This document shows positions 1 to 16,200 of a stretch of DNA of 64,000 nucleotides, piece after piece (positions within the stretch are counted from its first letter, which is position 1; the number at the start of each line of letters is the position of its first letter). The notes beneath the pieces are model-generated. The model saw only the letters and a program-made list of their open reading frames with translations, did not search any database and was not told the DNA's origin. Source of the DNA: Antedon mediterranea (Eukaryota > Echinodermata > Crinoidea > Comatulida > Antedonidae); assembly GCF_964355755.1 (NCBI RefSeq), contig NC_092678.1, positions 22,052,365 to 22,116,364 of the forward strand, read 5' to 3'. The position numbers and the translations under genes are program-made.

Positions 1-495
1 AAAGTTGTATAATAATATATTTGATTTATTTCCGTAAAATAAACGTAAATAATGTGGGAAAACTAGAATTAAAAACAACATTTTGTGAATATAAATTGTT
101 GCTATTACACGCAAACTAAATGGAGTGTGACCGGAATTTGTATAGGCCTACTTAGAAGATTTTTAACACACATAAATCGACTGCTTTTGTTTCGGTAATA
201 TTATAATAATAAGCTACTATAGTTAATTGAAAATAGGTTTTAGTAATCTTCAGTTCTTTAGTTACGATTGGCCTTCATAAAGGCATGTAACTTATTTGTT
301 TAATTGGTGTATTTGCTAATAATATTTTATAGTGTTGTTGTAAAATGTTAACTACGGTATACGAGGAAGAACAGTGGACACATAAAAGAACCACACACAT
401 TGAGATTTTGTGTGGACGGTTTGTGATGATCTGGCCAGGGAGTTGTAAAATATGAACTCCCTGATCTGGCCTTCCTGGCCTACGAAATTCTCATT

Positions 496-655
496 AAAGG
501 TTGGTTCCCACTAGAGACGCAACACAAGGACGTAACGCAACATAAGTTAGTTGACCAATGACAAGCGATGGATTATTCAAACTGACGCTTGTCATTGGTC
601 AACACGCTTGCGTTGCGTTTACGTCCTTGCGTTACGTCCTAGTGGGAACCAAGCT
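496..655. mobile_element. Foldback MITE, GGTTCCCACTAG family
   Basis: The ends are inverted copies: GGTTGGTTCCCACTAG on the left and CTAGTGGGAACCAAGC on the right. The interior is palindromic too, with TTGACCAATGACAAGCG answered by its reverse complement. The flanks read TTA on the left and TAA on the right, which fits a 3-bp TWA target duplication; a Harbinger-like origin is inferred from that. No coding capacity. Relatives lie at 3228-3388, 4396-4512, 35040-35195 and 35717-36198. Confidence 0.75.
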
Positions 656-1587
656 TAAAACTAATAACTGTGTTTTCCCCCGCCTGCGTGAAATCAAACC
701 TACGATGTTTTTTTAAAATAAATTTAAAATGTTTTTCTTTTATTTTGAAAGAGATATTTAGAGAGTCAAGTTAATTTAGGATAGGCAGAGGCTGGTCCTG
801 AACACTTAAATTATTTCCATATTTCGACGTCCAATTTCCGGGCACCTAGCAACTCTATTTTTCAAAATTATTAGCTCCACCCAACCATAGTGGGCTTGTA
901 ATGTAGATTTTTAATTTCTTTTCATATATCAATGTATACGTGCAATTAGTTTCTTTTAACTAAATCTTATCACCTTTGTTAATGGTAATTGATTATGCTT
1001 ATGCTGTTTTTGTTGGCAATAAAGTAAAGTATAATTCCCGGGGACCTAGCAGCTCTATTTTTCAATTTCTCAACTCAGTCTGTGGCTGAAATACTTATTG
1101 CCTGGATCCTCTTTCTTTTAAAGATTCTGGATCCGCCCATGTTGATTCTTGTGTTTTGGCTCCTACGATTTGAACTTTAAACTTAATTCAATATAATAAA
1201 TGCGCACGGACATGACGATATGTGTTTAATGATAAATATTATTTTATTACGGTGTCCTCCACTGTAAAATACAGGGTTAAAACCCTATAAATATAAACAC
1301 TACACTACTTGGATAACACTATTTGTATCCATCATTAATATTTCCGTTGAGATACGTCGATACTCTCATCAACGAATATTATCAGCATCATGTGTTCGGA
1401 TAAATGAACATTGAGCTCATTAAGAAACACATTAAAATGATTAATGACGACTAAGAATGATTAATTAATAAATGTTTATTTCGCAAAATAAATGTTGTCA
1501 TTTTCAGCGCGTCAATAACACTACAAATAGACACAGATAGTTAGCAAGGCAAGCGTTTAAAATGTTAACTTTGACTGATGGTCAGAT

Positions 1588-1762
1588 GTGATCATGAAAT
1601 AGATAGACACGCATTATCTCAAATGTTAATGTGATCATGAAATAGATAGACACGCATTATCTCAAATGTTAATAATGTGATCATGAAATAGATAGACACG
1701 CATTATCTCAAATGTTAATGTGATCATGAAATAGATAGACACGCATTATCTCAAATGTTAAT
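1588..1762. repeat. Four-copy tandem repeat, 43-46 bp unit
   Basis: Copies start at 1588, 1631, 1677 and 1720. Each begins GTGATCATGAAATAGATAGA and ends near AAATGTTAAT. The copies are almost identical and differ mainly by a 3-bp AAT insertion between the second and third. It lies in the Wnt16 intron. Confidence 0.9.
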
Positions 1763-2245
1763 TAAACATATTCATTAAAATGTAGAATGCCTAAGCCAAC
1801 ATTTTAATTGGAATAAATGTATAAATAAAGAGCATTGTATTAATTGCCTAATAAATAATTAAATTGTGCTAAACCACTACCTTGAAATTCTCCAACCTTC
1901 AGTTTAAAACGATCGTTGTCTTTTGTGTAAGATACGATTTTGGTTTACTTTAACCTTTGACATTACAAAGCTAAGCCGCACAAGTACATAAACAAACCTA
2001 TTTTAACAGGATTTGTGAACGATTTAAGTATGTGTATTAACATGCCAAAAAAAGTCCTTAAATAGTCATATAAATAGATCACATGACCTCAGTACCTACA
2101 TCATTGATGATATTGATGTCTGAGGCTTAGTTATTTTCCCGGGTTATCGCTAACTTTGGTGGTGGGTAGAAACAAACTTACCTGGCTAAGATTATCATAT
2201 TAATTCAATTTGTTAATCAATTCTGTTGTTTTTTTATTTTTGTAG

Positions 2246-2710
2246 GCAGTCGAAAAACAAATGAAAGTTTCATGTCGTTGTCATGGAGTCTCAGGATCAT
2301 GCGCAATGAAAACATGTTGGAATAGTATGCCACATTTTCGAAAAGTTGGAGAATACTTGAAAAAACTGCACAAAAACGCCGTCGAGATTTTACCGCGCGG
2401 TAAGAAGCGACTTCGCCGAAAAGATACGGAAAAACGAAAAGTTCCGATTAAGTTCAACGAAATGGTCCACATTGCCGAGTCGCCGAACTACTGTTCGAGT
2501 GATCCGATACAAGGAATTAAAGGTACAACTGGCCGAGAGTGTAATAAAACATCCAATGGGGCTGATGGCTGCAACCTGCTTTGTTGTGGGAGAGGATACA
2601 ACACACAAGAAGTCCGAATTGTTGAACGATGCGACTGTGTCTTTATTTGGTGTTGTGAAGTGAAATGCAAATCGTGCGAAACAGTTAAAGACGTTCACAC
2701 TTGTAAATAA
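2246..2710 (+). CDS. WNT16: Wnt16, terminal coding exon (partial gene)
   Basis: Secreted, lipid-modified Wnt ligand for Frizzled receptors. This is the last exon only. The acceptor TGTAG ends at 2245, the frame opens with AVEKQ, and the stop is TAA at 2708-2710, giving 154 residues. The Wnt hallmark CRCHGVSGSC is present, including the serine that carries the palmitoleate. The C-terminal half has the usual dense cysteines. The paralogue is assigned from RECNKTSNGADGCNLLCCGR, FIWCCEVKCKSCE and the end DVHTCK, which match vertebrate WNT16 much better than other Wnts as I remember them. A lysine/arginine-rich insert (KKRLRRKDTEKRK) sits in the linker. No clear polyadenylation signal was found close to the stop. 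Orientation is tail-to-tail with METAP2. Confidence 0.95.
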   Translation, partial: AVEKQMKVSCRCHGVSGSCAMKTCWNSMPHFRKVGEYLKKLHKNAVEILPRGKKRLRRKDTEKRKVPIKFNEMVHIAESPNYCSSDPIQGIKGTTGRECNKTSNGADGCNLLCCGRGYNTQEVRIVERCDCVFIWCCEVKCKSCETVKDVHTCK

Positions 2711-3227
2711 ACACATATTGTATATTTGATGACGTCATCAGTAATGTAAACAAAAACGCAGGGAAATTTTTATTGTATAAAATTAATTATAATTTATTTA
2801 TTGGGACTGTTAGACACGTGTTGAAAACCTTACCTTTTTATTGCGCGCCAAAACTCAAAAGCCAGCAGACTTATTGGACAATGCATTGTAGCATAACTAA
2901 AGTAGACCTAATATTTAAATAATTTTGTTTTTGAAATAGCGACTAAATCATGAATTTAAATTAATATCAATTAATATTTTGTCAATAATATGTGGTCCAT
3001 TTATCAGAGTTATAGACCAGTGTAACACACGTGTCCGCAAGCTATAGAAATTTCCTATTTTATCAAATTATATAGTATTATTATCCATTTCACTGTGTCT
3101 ATAGCTAATCTATGCAAATAGGGCCTATAATTTCAGTAAAGTACTCATTTTTTATAGGCGAAATATTTGTGTATATAAACATGTACATATTATAATATAC
3201 TGTATTATCTATTTCAAGTTGCATCTG

Positions 3228-3388
3228 AAGCTTGGTTGCCATTGGATGCAACACGACGACGCGTAGGCGCAAAGCGAGTTGACCAATCACAAGCGACAGT
3301 TCCGATTATCCATCGCGCCGTGATTGGTCAAATTACCTGCGGTGCGCGTTACATCCTTGCGTTGTGTCCCAGTGGAAACCAACCTTTA
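3228..3388. mobile_element. Foldback MITE, GGTTCCCACTAG family (diverged)
   Basis: Left end AAGCTTGGTTGCCATTGGAT and right end CCCAGTGGAAACCAACCTTT are imperfect inverted copies. The core again carries TTGACCAATCACAAGCGA and an inverted TGATTGGTCAA. It is a more diverged member of the family at 496-655. Confidence 0.65.
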
Positions 3389-4196
3389 ACTGATGAAAAC
3401 ATTTGCAGCATTTACATTAGCTATACTCGTCAAAAGTGACGTGAAAATTGCGTCACGTGTTTTCGGACGAAGACCTGATATAGGCCTACTCATATTGTTA
3501 TTTTAGTACTACAGTCTATCAGCATTTAGATTTATTTATGCAAACTTTGTTTTTGTAAAATAACACTTTCGAACTAAACATTTTGTGAATAAATACTTTT
3601 TGTAAAGACATTAAAATAATAGTCTGTTACTGTTATCAGTTTCTGCTGTAATTAATAGAGGGCGCGATGTTAAAAGTTGACGATGTGATACGCACGTACA
3701 GTACATGGAAATTTACATGCAGGTGTCATTATACTATAAACATTTAAATTTCTTACGAGATTAAAAACGATGGCCGTCCACTACTCTTCTTTTCGTTAAT
3801 ATTGATGGATTGATATTGCCGTACAATGCATCTTTAATTATATTTTGAAATTATAATAATTTAAATTTCTGTTGTTCTGTTAAAACACACACAAAGATAT
3901 AAGACTACAATATGTTTCTATTTAACAATATATTTTAAAACAATACCACAATTTGTTGAAAATGAAATGAATTAAAAACTGCTTTGGATAAAATTTGCAT
4001 AAATTAAAATAATTTATCTTACTGTAATTATACAAGCAAATTGTAAGGATTTTTTATAATTATAATATTAATCAACTTAAAATATGATAAATTTCTTTTT
4101 TCATGCTGGGTACATTTGTAACTAGAGATCATTACATCACGATTTTTTCAAACATGCAATATATGCGACACTTCTCTTTGAAAGCAATGTACGCCT

Positions 4197-4347
4197 GTTA
4201 AACTTTCCAAATATGGTACAGTAGTGATATGCCCAAATATGGTAGTGATATGCCCAAATATGATAGTGATATGACATCATCGTGTCCATATATGGGCACA
4301 TTACATTTTTTTGTCACATCAAGTTTGATAGTGTAAATAGAGCTTTA
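4197..4347. mobile_element. CArG-bearing MITE, copy 1
   Basis: Right end GATAGTGTAAATAGAGCTTT matches the family terminal repeat; the left end is eroded. The interior has repeats of CCAAATATGGTA...GTGATATG and one CCATATATGG, both of the CC(A/T)6GG form. Confidence 0.75.
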
Positions 4348-4395
4348 GACCATATTAAAAAAAATCAACAATAGAAAATATGCTAATGCCAGACT

Positions 4396-4512
4396 TAAAG
4401 CTTGGTTCACACTAGAGACCTAACGCAAAGTCATAGACAATGCAAGTCAAGTGACCGAATAAAAGCGACAGATTCTTCGCTTCATTGCGTCCCTAGTGCG
4501 AACCAAACATAA
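4396..4512. mobile_element. Foldback MITE, GGTTCCCACTAG family (short)
   Basis: Ends AAAGCTTGGTTCACACTAGA and CCCTAGTGCGAACCAAACAT are inverted copies. The centre is shortened compared with 496-655. Confidence 0.6.
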
Positions 4513-5000
4513 GATCACAGCAGAACACAAATTATTTCTTGTGACGTCTTAAAAAGGTGAAAAATATCAAAACACAAAACATGCTGAATTTTGACTGTCA
4601 ACAATGTTGTTACCTCTTTAATACACGCGCGTAACCATCCACTGACTAGGAGTATGCATTTCTCATAACCTGAAATATTTGACGCATTTCTGAAATGTCT
4701 AACTAAATCCCCATTCACACTACTGTCATTCTTGTTAAAAGTCATTATAAAGCACACCACTTATAGCAGGCTTAACATGCTAGTATCCACATACAGTACA
4801 TAAACAGTTTGTTAAAATTCAAATTATTCATCCAATTTTGGGATCAAATCTCACAAAAACTTATCAAAATATTTTTTTTTAATCAAAAAGTTTTCGTGAA
4901 AATAATTATTTGAAATTATGTCTACCAGTTCTTCTAAATATATTGTGTGCGTTTTGCTGATATTGTTCTTAATGTTAAACCCATAACTTATATCGTACCG

Positions 5001-9749
<4,749 letters not shown>

Positions 9750-10250
9750 AACTTTAGAATTAGAATATAATATAATTTATTAGGAATTTTAACTTAAACT
9801 CTTTATTCTTCTAGGCCAGACCTACACCTTCCAGGGACCACATTTCGCACGAACTTCAGCAGGGACAGAATGCATGCACACACGCGAGCAGCAGTCGACA
9901 CATTTTGAAGGCTGGAAAAATGTTTCAAAACTGCGTTCAAAACAACTTTTAATGAATAATGAAATGACTATTAAAAAGCATTTAAAAAAATTTTTTTCAA
10001 TAATATTATATTTTTAATATTTTATGATTACAAATTTATATACAATTTAATATTTTCGTTTTATTAAATATTTTTATTTTTGTGTTTCTTCAAACCATTT
10101 TCTGTTAAAAACCCAGCAAGTAAATATTAAAGTATCACGTGCATTTTCTAGAAAAAAATAACAACACAAGTTTTTGATCACTTGCGCGGTAGCGGTGAAC
10201 ACAACTACAGTCGGAATTCCTTCAAACAAACAATAAATGAACATTTAATT
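9750..10250. promoter_or_regulatory. Shared head-to-head promoter region, METAP2 / Slob-like gene
   Basis: About 500 bp separate the METAP2 ATG (- strand) from the candidate first ATG of the Slob-like gene (+ strand), so both genes must be read outward from here. The METAP2 side is the less AT-rich part (about 9820-9910). No TATA box or other site could be assigned with confidence. Confidence 0.55.
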
Positions 10251-13200
10251 ATGTCAGACACATTATGGGTTTGTAAATATTATTTTCATTATTGTTTGCC
10301 ATAAAATATATACCCAGTTTTATTCTTTTAATAGTAAATACCCGCCGTTAGAGTTAGGCCCAGCTAAAGTAGGCCCCCTTATTAGCTGCTAGTCTCGATC
10401 GAGTTCACAGATCCACTTTTGCCTGCATGTGACCGGGCATCCGCTGTATTGTTTGTCGGCCTAGCGTATTTTTTTTAATGCATTTTTAACGCTTTTAATA
10501 AATATTGCTTATATTAAATTTCAATTCGTCAGTTTTCTAAAATATGTTTATATATTCATTTAATTTTTAAGAAGATAATATTAATTTATTCATTACCTGG
10601 CTGGCCCCTACTATACTATAGTACTAGGCCTACTACTAGTTGCCTACATTGTTATTTTATATTTGCTTTTCATTTTTTATATAGATTTCAATTGGCATCG
10701 GTCTAGGCTCAACTGTCGTTCTTTTATTTTTCATAGTACTGTTTGTGTGGTGTTATCGGTATGTCAATATTTCATTTACTGTACACAAAATAACCTCTTA
10801 GTCTTATTATTTTGACTCATAAACTAAATTAAAATACTGTACATAATAATACATTAGAGCATTGTAAAATCCAGGGAATAATTACCAACTTCAACTTTAA
10901 TAAAAAGTCACAAATCTAAAGATTTTAATTTAATATTTTTACATTAATAAATACTAATTGTATAAGTTTAAAAAAAATGTGGTATTGACCAATTTCTACA
11001 TAAAACCATAGAGATATTATAGTTCACTATAATATCTCTATGATAAAACTAAAGCTATGTGTATACAGTCCATACTGTACGGTACTATCAATCTTTGTGT
11101 GACAAAAAAAAATGTGATGTCCTCGTATATGGGCACATCACACTTTTTAGTTTGATAATGTAGACAGAGTTTTAAACAGTAATGCTGTTAAAATAATCTA
11201 TATAAAACTTTACATTTTAGGAGACGGAGTCGCTATGAATATACACCATTAAGAGGGGATGATGTTGCATTACCAACAAAATGGAAAAAGGAGAAAGAGG
11301 CAGAGGAGGACCAGAAAAGAGGTATATTTTTACCAGTATACACAAAAGTATTATTGTAGTTCAAATGCTTATGAGTTAAGCTCTGTCTACACTATCAAAC
11401 TTTATGTGACAAAAAACATATTTGGGCACATCACACTTTTTTTGTCACATAAAGTTTGATAGTGTAGACAGAGCTTTAGCCACTGCAACTAACAAATGTG
11501 TATGATTAATCCCCACAGAAATGATAAAAAGTAAACAAAATGTGGTTGCTGCAGTAACTGCAGTATAATCATTTTGAATATTATTATATTTCAGAATCTG
11601 CACTTTTAAACTGCCAGTTTTTTCTTCGGGCAAATGTGGGAAAGTACTCCTACAGTGAATACTTAAAACAAATTGGTGAGTAAAGACAAATAACTTGTCC
11701 AAACTTACCCAATTTTAATATTATTTATTGATTTAGCAATAGTTACTAGTGTCTATTTTATGCCTAGCTTACCTGGATAAACTGGATAGCCTTTCTCCTC
11801 AAAGAGTGAGATATTACTCAAAAAGTTGAAATTCTTATTCAACACCCCTCTGCACAAATGGTATAGTCCACCGCGGTTGGTTTGTGTAATTCTGTATATT
11901 TACCATATATTACCATTGTATCAATAAACTTTTAAACATGTCTCATTTTTTAGGTAGTAGACTTGATCGACAATGGTTTATTGTTCGCCACGTACAAATG
12001 AGGAAGGACATGTTGCTAACAGTGACACCAAAGTCACCTGATTGTAAACTTCCCTTTGATTCGTCTTCTAATTCGCAAGGGTTGGCTGACTTACTACAAG
12101 CAATAAAGGTTTTTAAATTTCAAAGTTTTTATTTTAGTCAGCCAGATGATTTTTTTTGCAATATTGCTATGATCAAACAATTTTTGTAATATACTGTATT
12201 TTATGCATATATATTTTTTATTGTTATCTTTTAAGTATAAAAAATGTTGTAGAATTGAATTTATTTTCCTTTTTTAACTTGATTGCATTTATAATGTCTT
12301 GTTTATTATAAAAAAATTGAAAAATAACCCCACTTTTTGAAAGTATTAAAATGTCTATAACGCTACGAAAATCTGATAGAACAAAGAGCCTCATTTTGCA
12401 ACGTTTGTTCTGCTTCAACGATAACACAATGAATTGTTCTTTTTAAAAGCCTGAGCTACCCTTTAACGTCTTTGAGGTTAACACAAGATCATGTTAATTT
12501 CTGGGCATTTTTGTAGTGTGTACCATCCCAACTAACAACACATTGATTGTCTTTTTAGCATACATAACACGATGAATTGTTCTTTTTAGCATCCATATAT
12601 TTGGCCAGTCAGCGACCTTGTTTTACAGAAAGAGCAACAGATAGCTATTGTATTACAGCCTTTTAATAGCAAGGGCTCCCTCAAGGACCTTATTAGAAAC
12701 GTAAGTAGTAAACATTATATAATACTCTATTCAACCTTTGACCTTTGAGCATCAAAAACAAGCTTTAAAACAATCAAATATTAAATTCACAGTAACAATT
12801 TTTTTTTTTACTTATTTAAAAAAAATATATTGTGCTGTTTTCAGACGCGTCCACAGTCAGCATGGTCGGCTAAAACTACAACACAAAATAAAGGACTTTC
12901 ATTAAAACAAATTCGATTGTATGGACGTCAAATATTAGAGGTAATTTTCATTTATATAATAATCATCCACAGTTATCACATCATATTTAATAAACTTTTT
13001 AAAGAACTCAATTACATGCATATTTCTTCATAATTTATCTTTCAGGCTCTTATATACTTAAAAGAAAATAATTTTCCACCTCATAAACATTTACATTCTG
13101 GTAATGTAATATACAAGAGTGGTGTTTGTTATTTGTCCGGCCTTGACAACATGTTTCTTGGTTATTCTTCGTCGTTACAACACCTTCTATATCGTAAAAT

Positions 13201-16200
13201 TCGCAATAATATTGAAGCTCTAGATGTTTTGTGTTTTGGTAAGTAATACATTTTTTTGGATTGGCTAATTTTTTTTACAATAATTCTTTAAATTCATAAA
13301 AGATACACAATGAAATACCAGGTCATAGTGCAATCCAGAATACCAGGTCATAGTGCAATCCAGAATACCAGGTCATAGTGCAATCCAGAATACCAGGTCA
13401 TAGTGCAATCCAGAATACCAGGTCATAGTGCAATCCAGAATACCAGGTCATAGTGCAATCCAGAATACCAGGTCATAGTGCAATCCAGAATACCAGGTCA
13501 TAGTGCAATCCAGAATACCAGGTCATAGTGCAATCCAGAATACCAGGTCATAGTGCAATCCAGAATACCAGGTCATAGTGCAATCCAGAATACCAGGTCA
13601 TAGTGCAATCCAGAATACCAGGTCATAGTGCAATCCAGAATACCAGGTCATAGTGCAATCCAGAATACCAGGTCATAGTGCAATCCAGAATACCAGGTCA
13701 TAGTGCAATCCAGAATACCAGGTCATAGTGCAATCCAGAATAGAATTAGAATGTCAACAATCCTTAAGCTCTGTCTACACTATCAAAATAGTTTGAAAAA
13801 AAAAAGTATGATGTGGCAAAATATGGTAGTGGCATGCCCAAATATGGTACTAATATGACATTATCATGTCCATATATGGGCACATCACATTTTTTTTTGT
13901 CACATAAAATTTGATAGTGTAGACAGAGCTTGATATAACATGCATGGCTATAGTATTGTGGAATACTGTATATTACAGGTTCCTGATGTTCGTATATTAG
14001 AGGGATGTACTTGTATTATCATGTCCATATATGGGCACATCACATAAATAAGGGTGTCACCTAAATAGTACAAAGTTAGAACTGCTATTGCTAATAGGTC
14101 ACTAAATCTCTGTCTACACTATCAAACTAGTTTATAAAAAAAAGTTTGATGTGCCCAAATATGGTAGTGATATGCCCAAATATGGTAGTGATGTGCCCAA
14201 ATATGGTACTGATATGACATTATCATGTCCATATATATGGGCACATCACATTTTTTTTGGTCACATAAAATTTGATAGTGTAGAATGAGCTTGATATAAC
14301 ATGCATGGCTATAGTATTGTGGAATACTGTATATTACAGGTTCTTGATGTTTGTATATTAGAGGGATGTACTCCCTACTGGAATACAAAACAATTTTTAC
14401 TTTTGTAGGGCATCTACTTTTTGAGATGACGTGTGGTAGGGAATTAGACTCCGCACATCCAGACAGCGATGATTACGCTCAATGTAAACATCCAGAAGTA
14501 AAAGAGGTAATAATAATGATATTTTAGAAACACTTCCTCTATGTTTTTCCATCAAAAGTAAACAAACAAAATCAACAACATTTTTGGTTGAATTTGAAGG
14601 TAAAATGTGGAGTAATAAACTACTAAAGTTCATCGCAAATAGAGCGCGCGACGCATGATTGGAAGGGTTTGGGAGCAAACGTCATGACCTGTATGTACGT
14701 GATGGATTGTTTGTACGTACACGTCATGACGTTTGCTCTCAAACCTATACCATTATACACTGTGCCATGACGTTTCTCGCGAAATCAAGCTATTTGCGAT
14801 AAACCTTAAATAAGTAGATGGTATTTTAAAGGGTTATCTTATTAAAATAAAAGTTGATAAAATGTTATACTAGTTAGTATTTAAATACCAACGTGTGCTT
14901 TATCTAAATGTTATCTAGACTTCTTTTAGCCTACCAATAAATATGTAGGTACCAGCACATATCCACTACCATATTCTAAAGGATTATTGTCAGTAGAATA
15001 ATACCGTAAAATCTTCTAAAATTGTTTTTGTAATAGCTGTATAAACTAATGGTTTATTAATTCACAAGGATACATATTTCATATTTTACTATTAGTAATA
15101 TTAATAATAATTTATTTGGAAGCTACACTTTTGAAACAGTGGCACACTTATTGAATGAAGTGTCCATTCTGATTTATAAATATCTATAATACAGTAATTG
15201 TATCTGTACCACTGTATAGTTGAATTAAACAAAATTAAACATATAATTATATCAAAAGTTGCGTTTGTTCTGAAATACTGTAATGTTGAACTTTACTAAT
15301 TCATTTTTAAGGTTCTTGAGTTTATCTTCAACAAATCTAAAGAGTATCCTTCAATTGGAGAGGTCGCAGGTCACGACTTCTTCACATCGTGCAATCTGGT
15401 TGAATTGAAAACAAACCCACCACAACCAGTAAGTGTTTGAAACGTTTTGTATTAAACTATATTTTTTATTTATAGTGCAATTCTGGCATGCATGTATTTA
15501 TAGCAAATCATTGGCACAGTACCATATTTCATTTATATTCATGTCCAACAACGATCTATTCTAGGCCCTCATCTTTTAGAAAATAGTTTTTTATTGTATA
15601 ATATTATTGTTATTATATTTCAACATTTATGATATGTTTTTTTTTAATAGATAAAACTGTCTTCTGGAATGAAAAGCATAATGAAAGTAATCCATAAAAG
15701 CAAACTACCAAAGTAAGATATTTTTGTTTTCTGATTAAACAACTACTGTATATCCTCAGGTATAATCCCACTTCAGGTCTAATGCCACCCCCTACTATAG
15801 GTCTGATTTCATAAACGGGCATAATTCCGGGTATAGTCCCAGTATTGCCTTTTTACCTGGTTGTAGGACTCTTTCTAGCCAGTTCTGATGAGTTTTTACA
15901 AGAAATTCTTACCAATAATTTTTTTCCTGAACCAGACTATAAGGGTATTCTCCCACCCACCAAAGTCGGCCCAATTTTGTGTTTTTTTGAGGTGGGATTA
16001 TACGGTATATATTGATTTTTATATTGTGTTTAAATATTTTGTATCTGTGGTTTTTAGAATTAGTACAGAAAATGGGGAGAAGAAGCAAGTGAATGGAGAA
16101 AGCAAACGCCTACAAAGAGAAGCAAGCAAAACGAATGTGAAAGAGTCAAATCAAAACAAGTGAGTCACTCACAACTCTCTCCCCCTCCCCAGATTTATAC

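Larger units (their letters stand above)
1..2245 (+). other. Intron upstream of the Wnt16 last exon
   Basis: No coding exon was recognised here. The stretch ends in a pyrimidine-rich tract and TGTAG at 2241-2245, which is the splice acceptor of the Wnt16 exon. It holds a foldback element (496-655), a short inverted repeat (GGGAGTT/AACTCCC near 433-464) and a four-copy tandem repeat (1588-1762). The earlier Wnt16 exons must lie left of the window. Confidence 0.75.
2711..5000. other. Intergenic region between Wnt16 and METAP2 (tail to tail)
   Basis: No gene seen. It should hold the 3' UTRs of both flanking genes. Otherwise it contains two foldback elements (3228-3388, 4396-4512) and one MITE of the CTCTGTCTACACTATCAAAC family (4197-4347). 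ATTAAA on the - strand at about 4878-4883 could be the METAP2 polyadenylation signal, roughly 120 nt past its stop. Confidence 0.6.

Noticed and set aside
2281-2716. Minus-strand frames under the Wnt16 exon
   Set aside because: Shadows of the Wnt16 coding exon; the + strand has the conserved Wnt cysteines.
13317-13741. CRISPR-like regular repeat array
   Set aside because: Units are directly adjacent with no spacers, and the DNA is clearly eukaryotic; this is a minisatellite.
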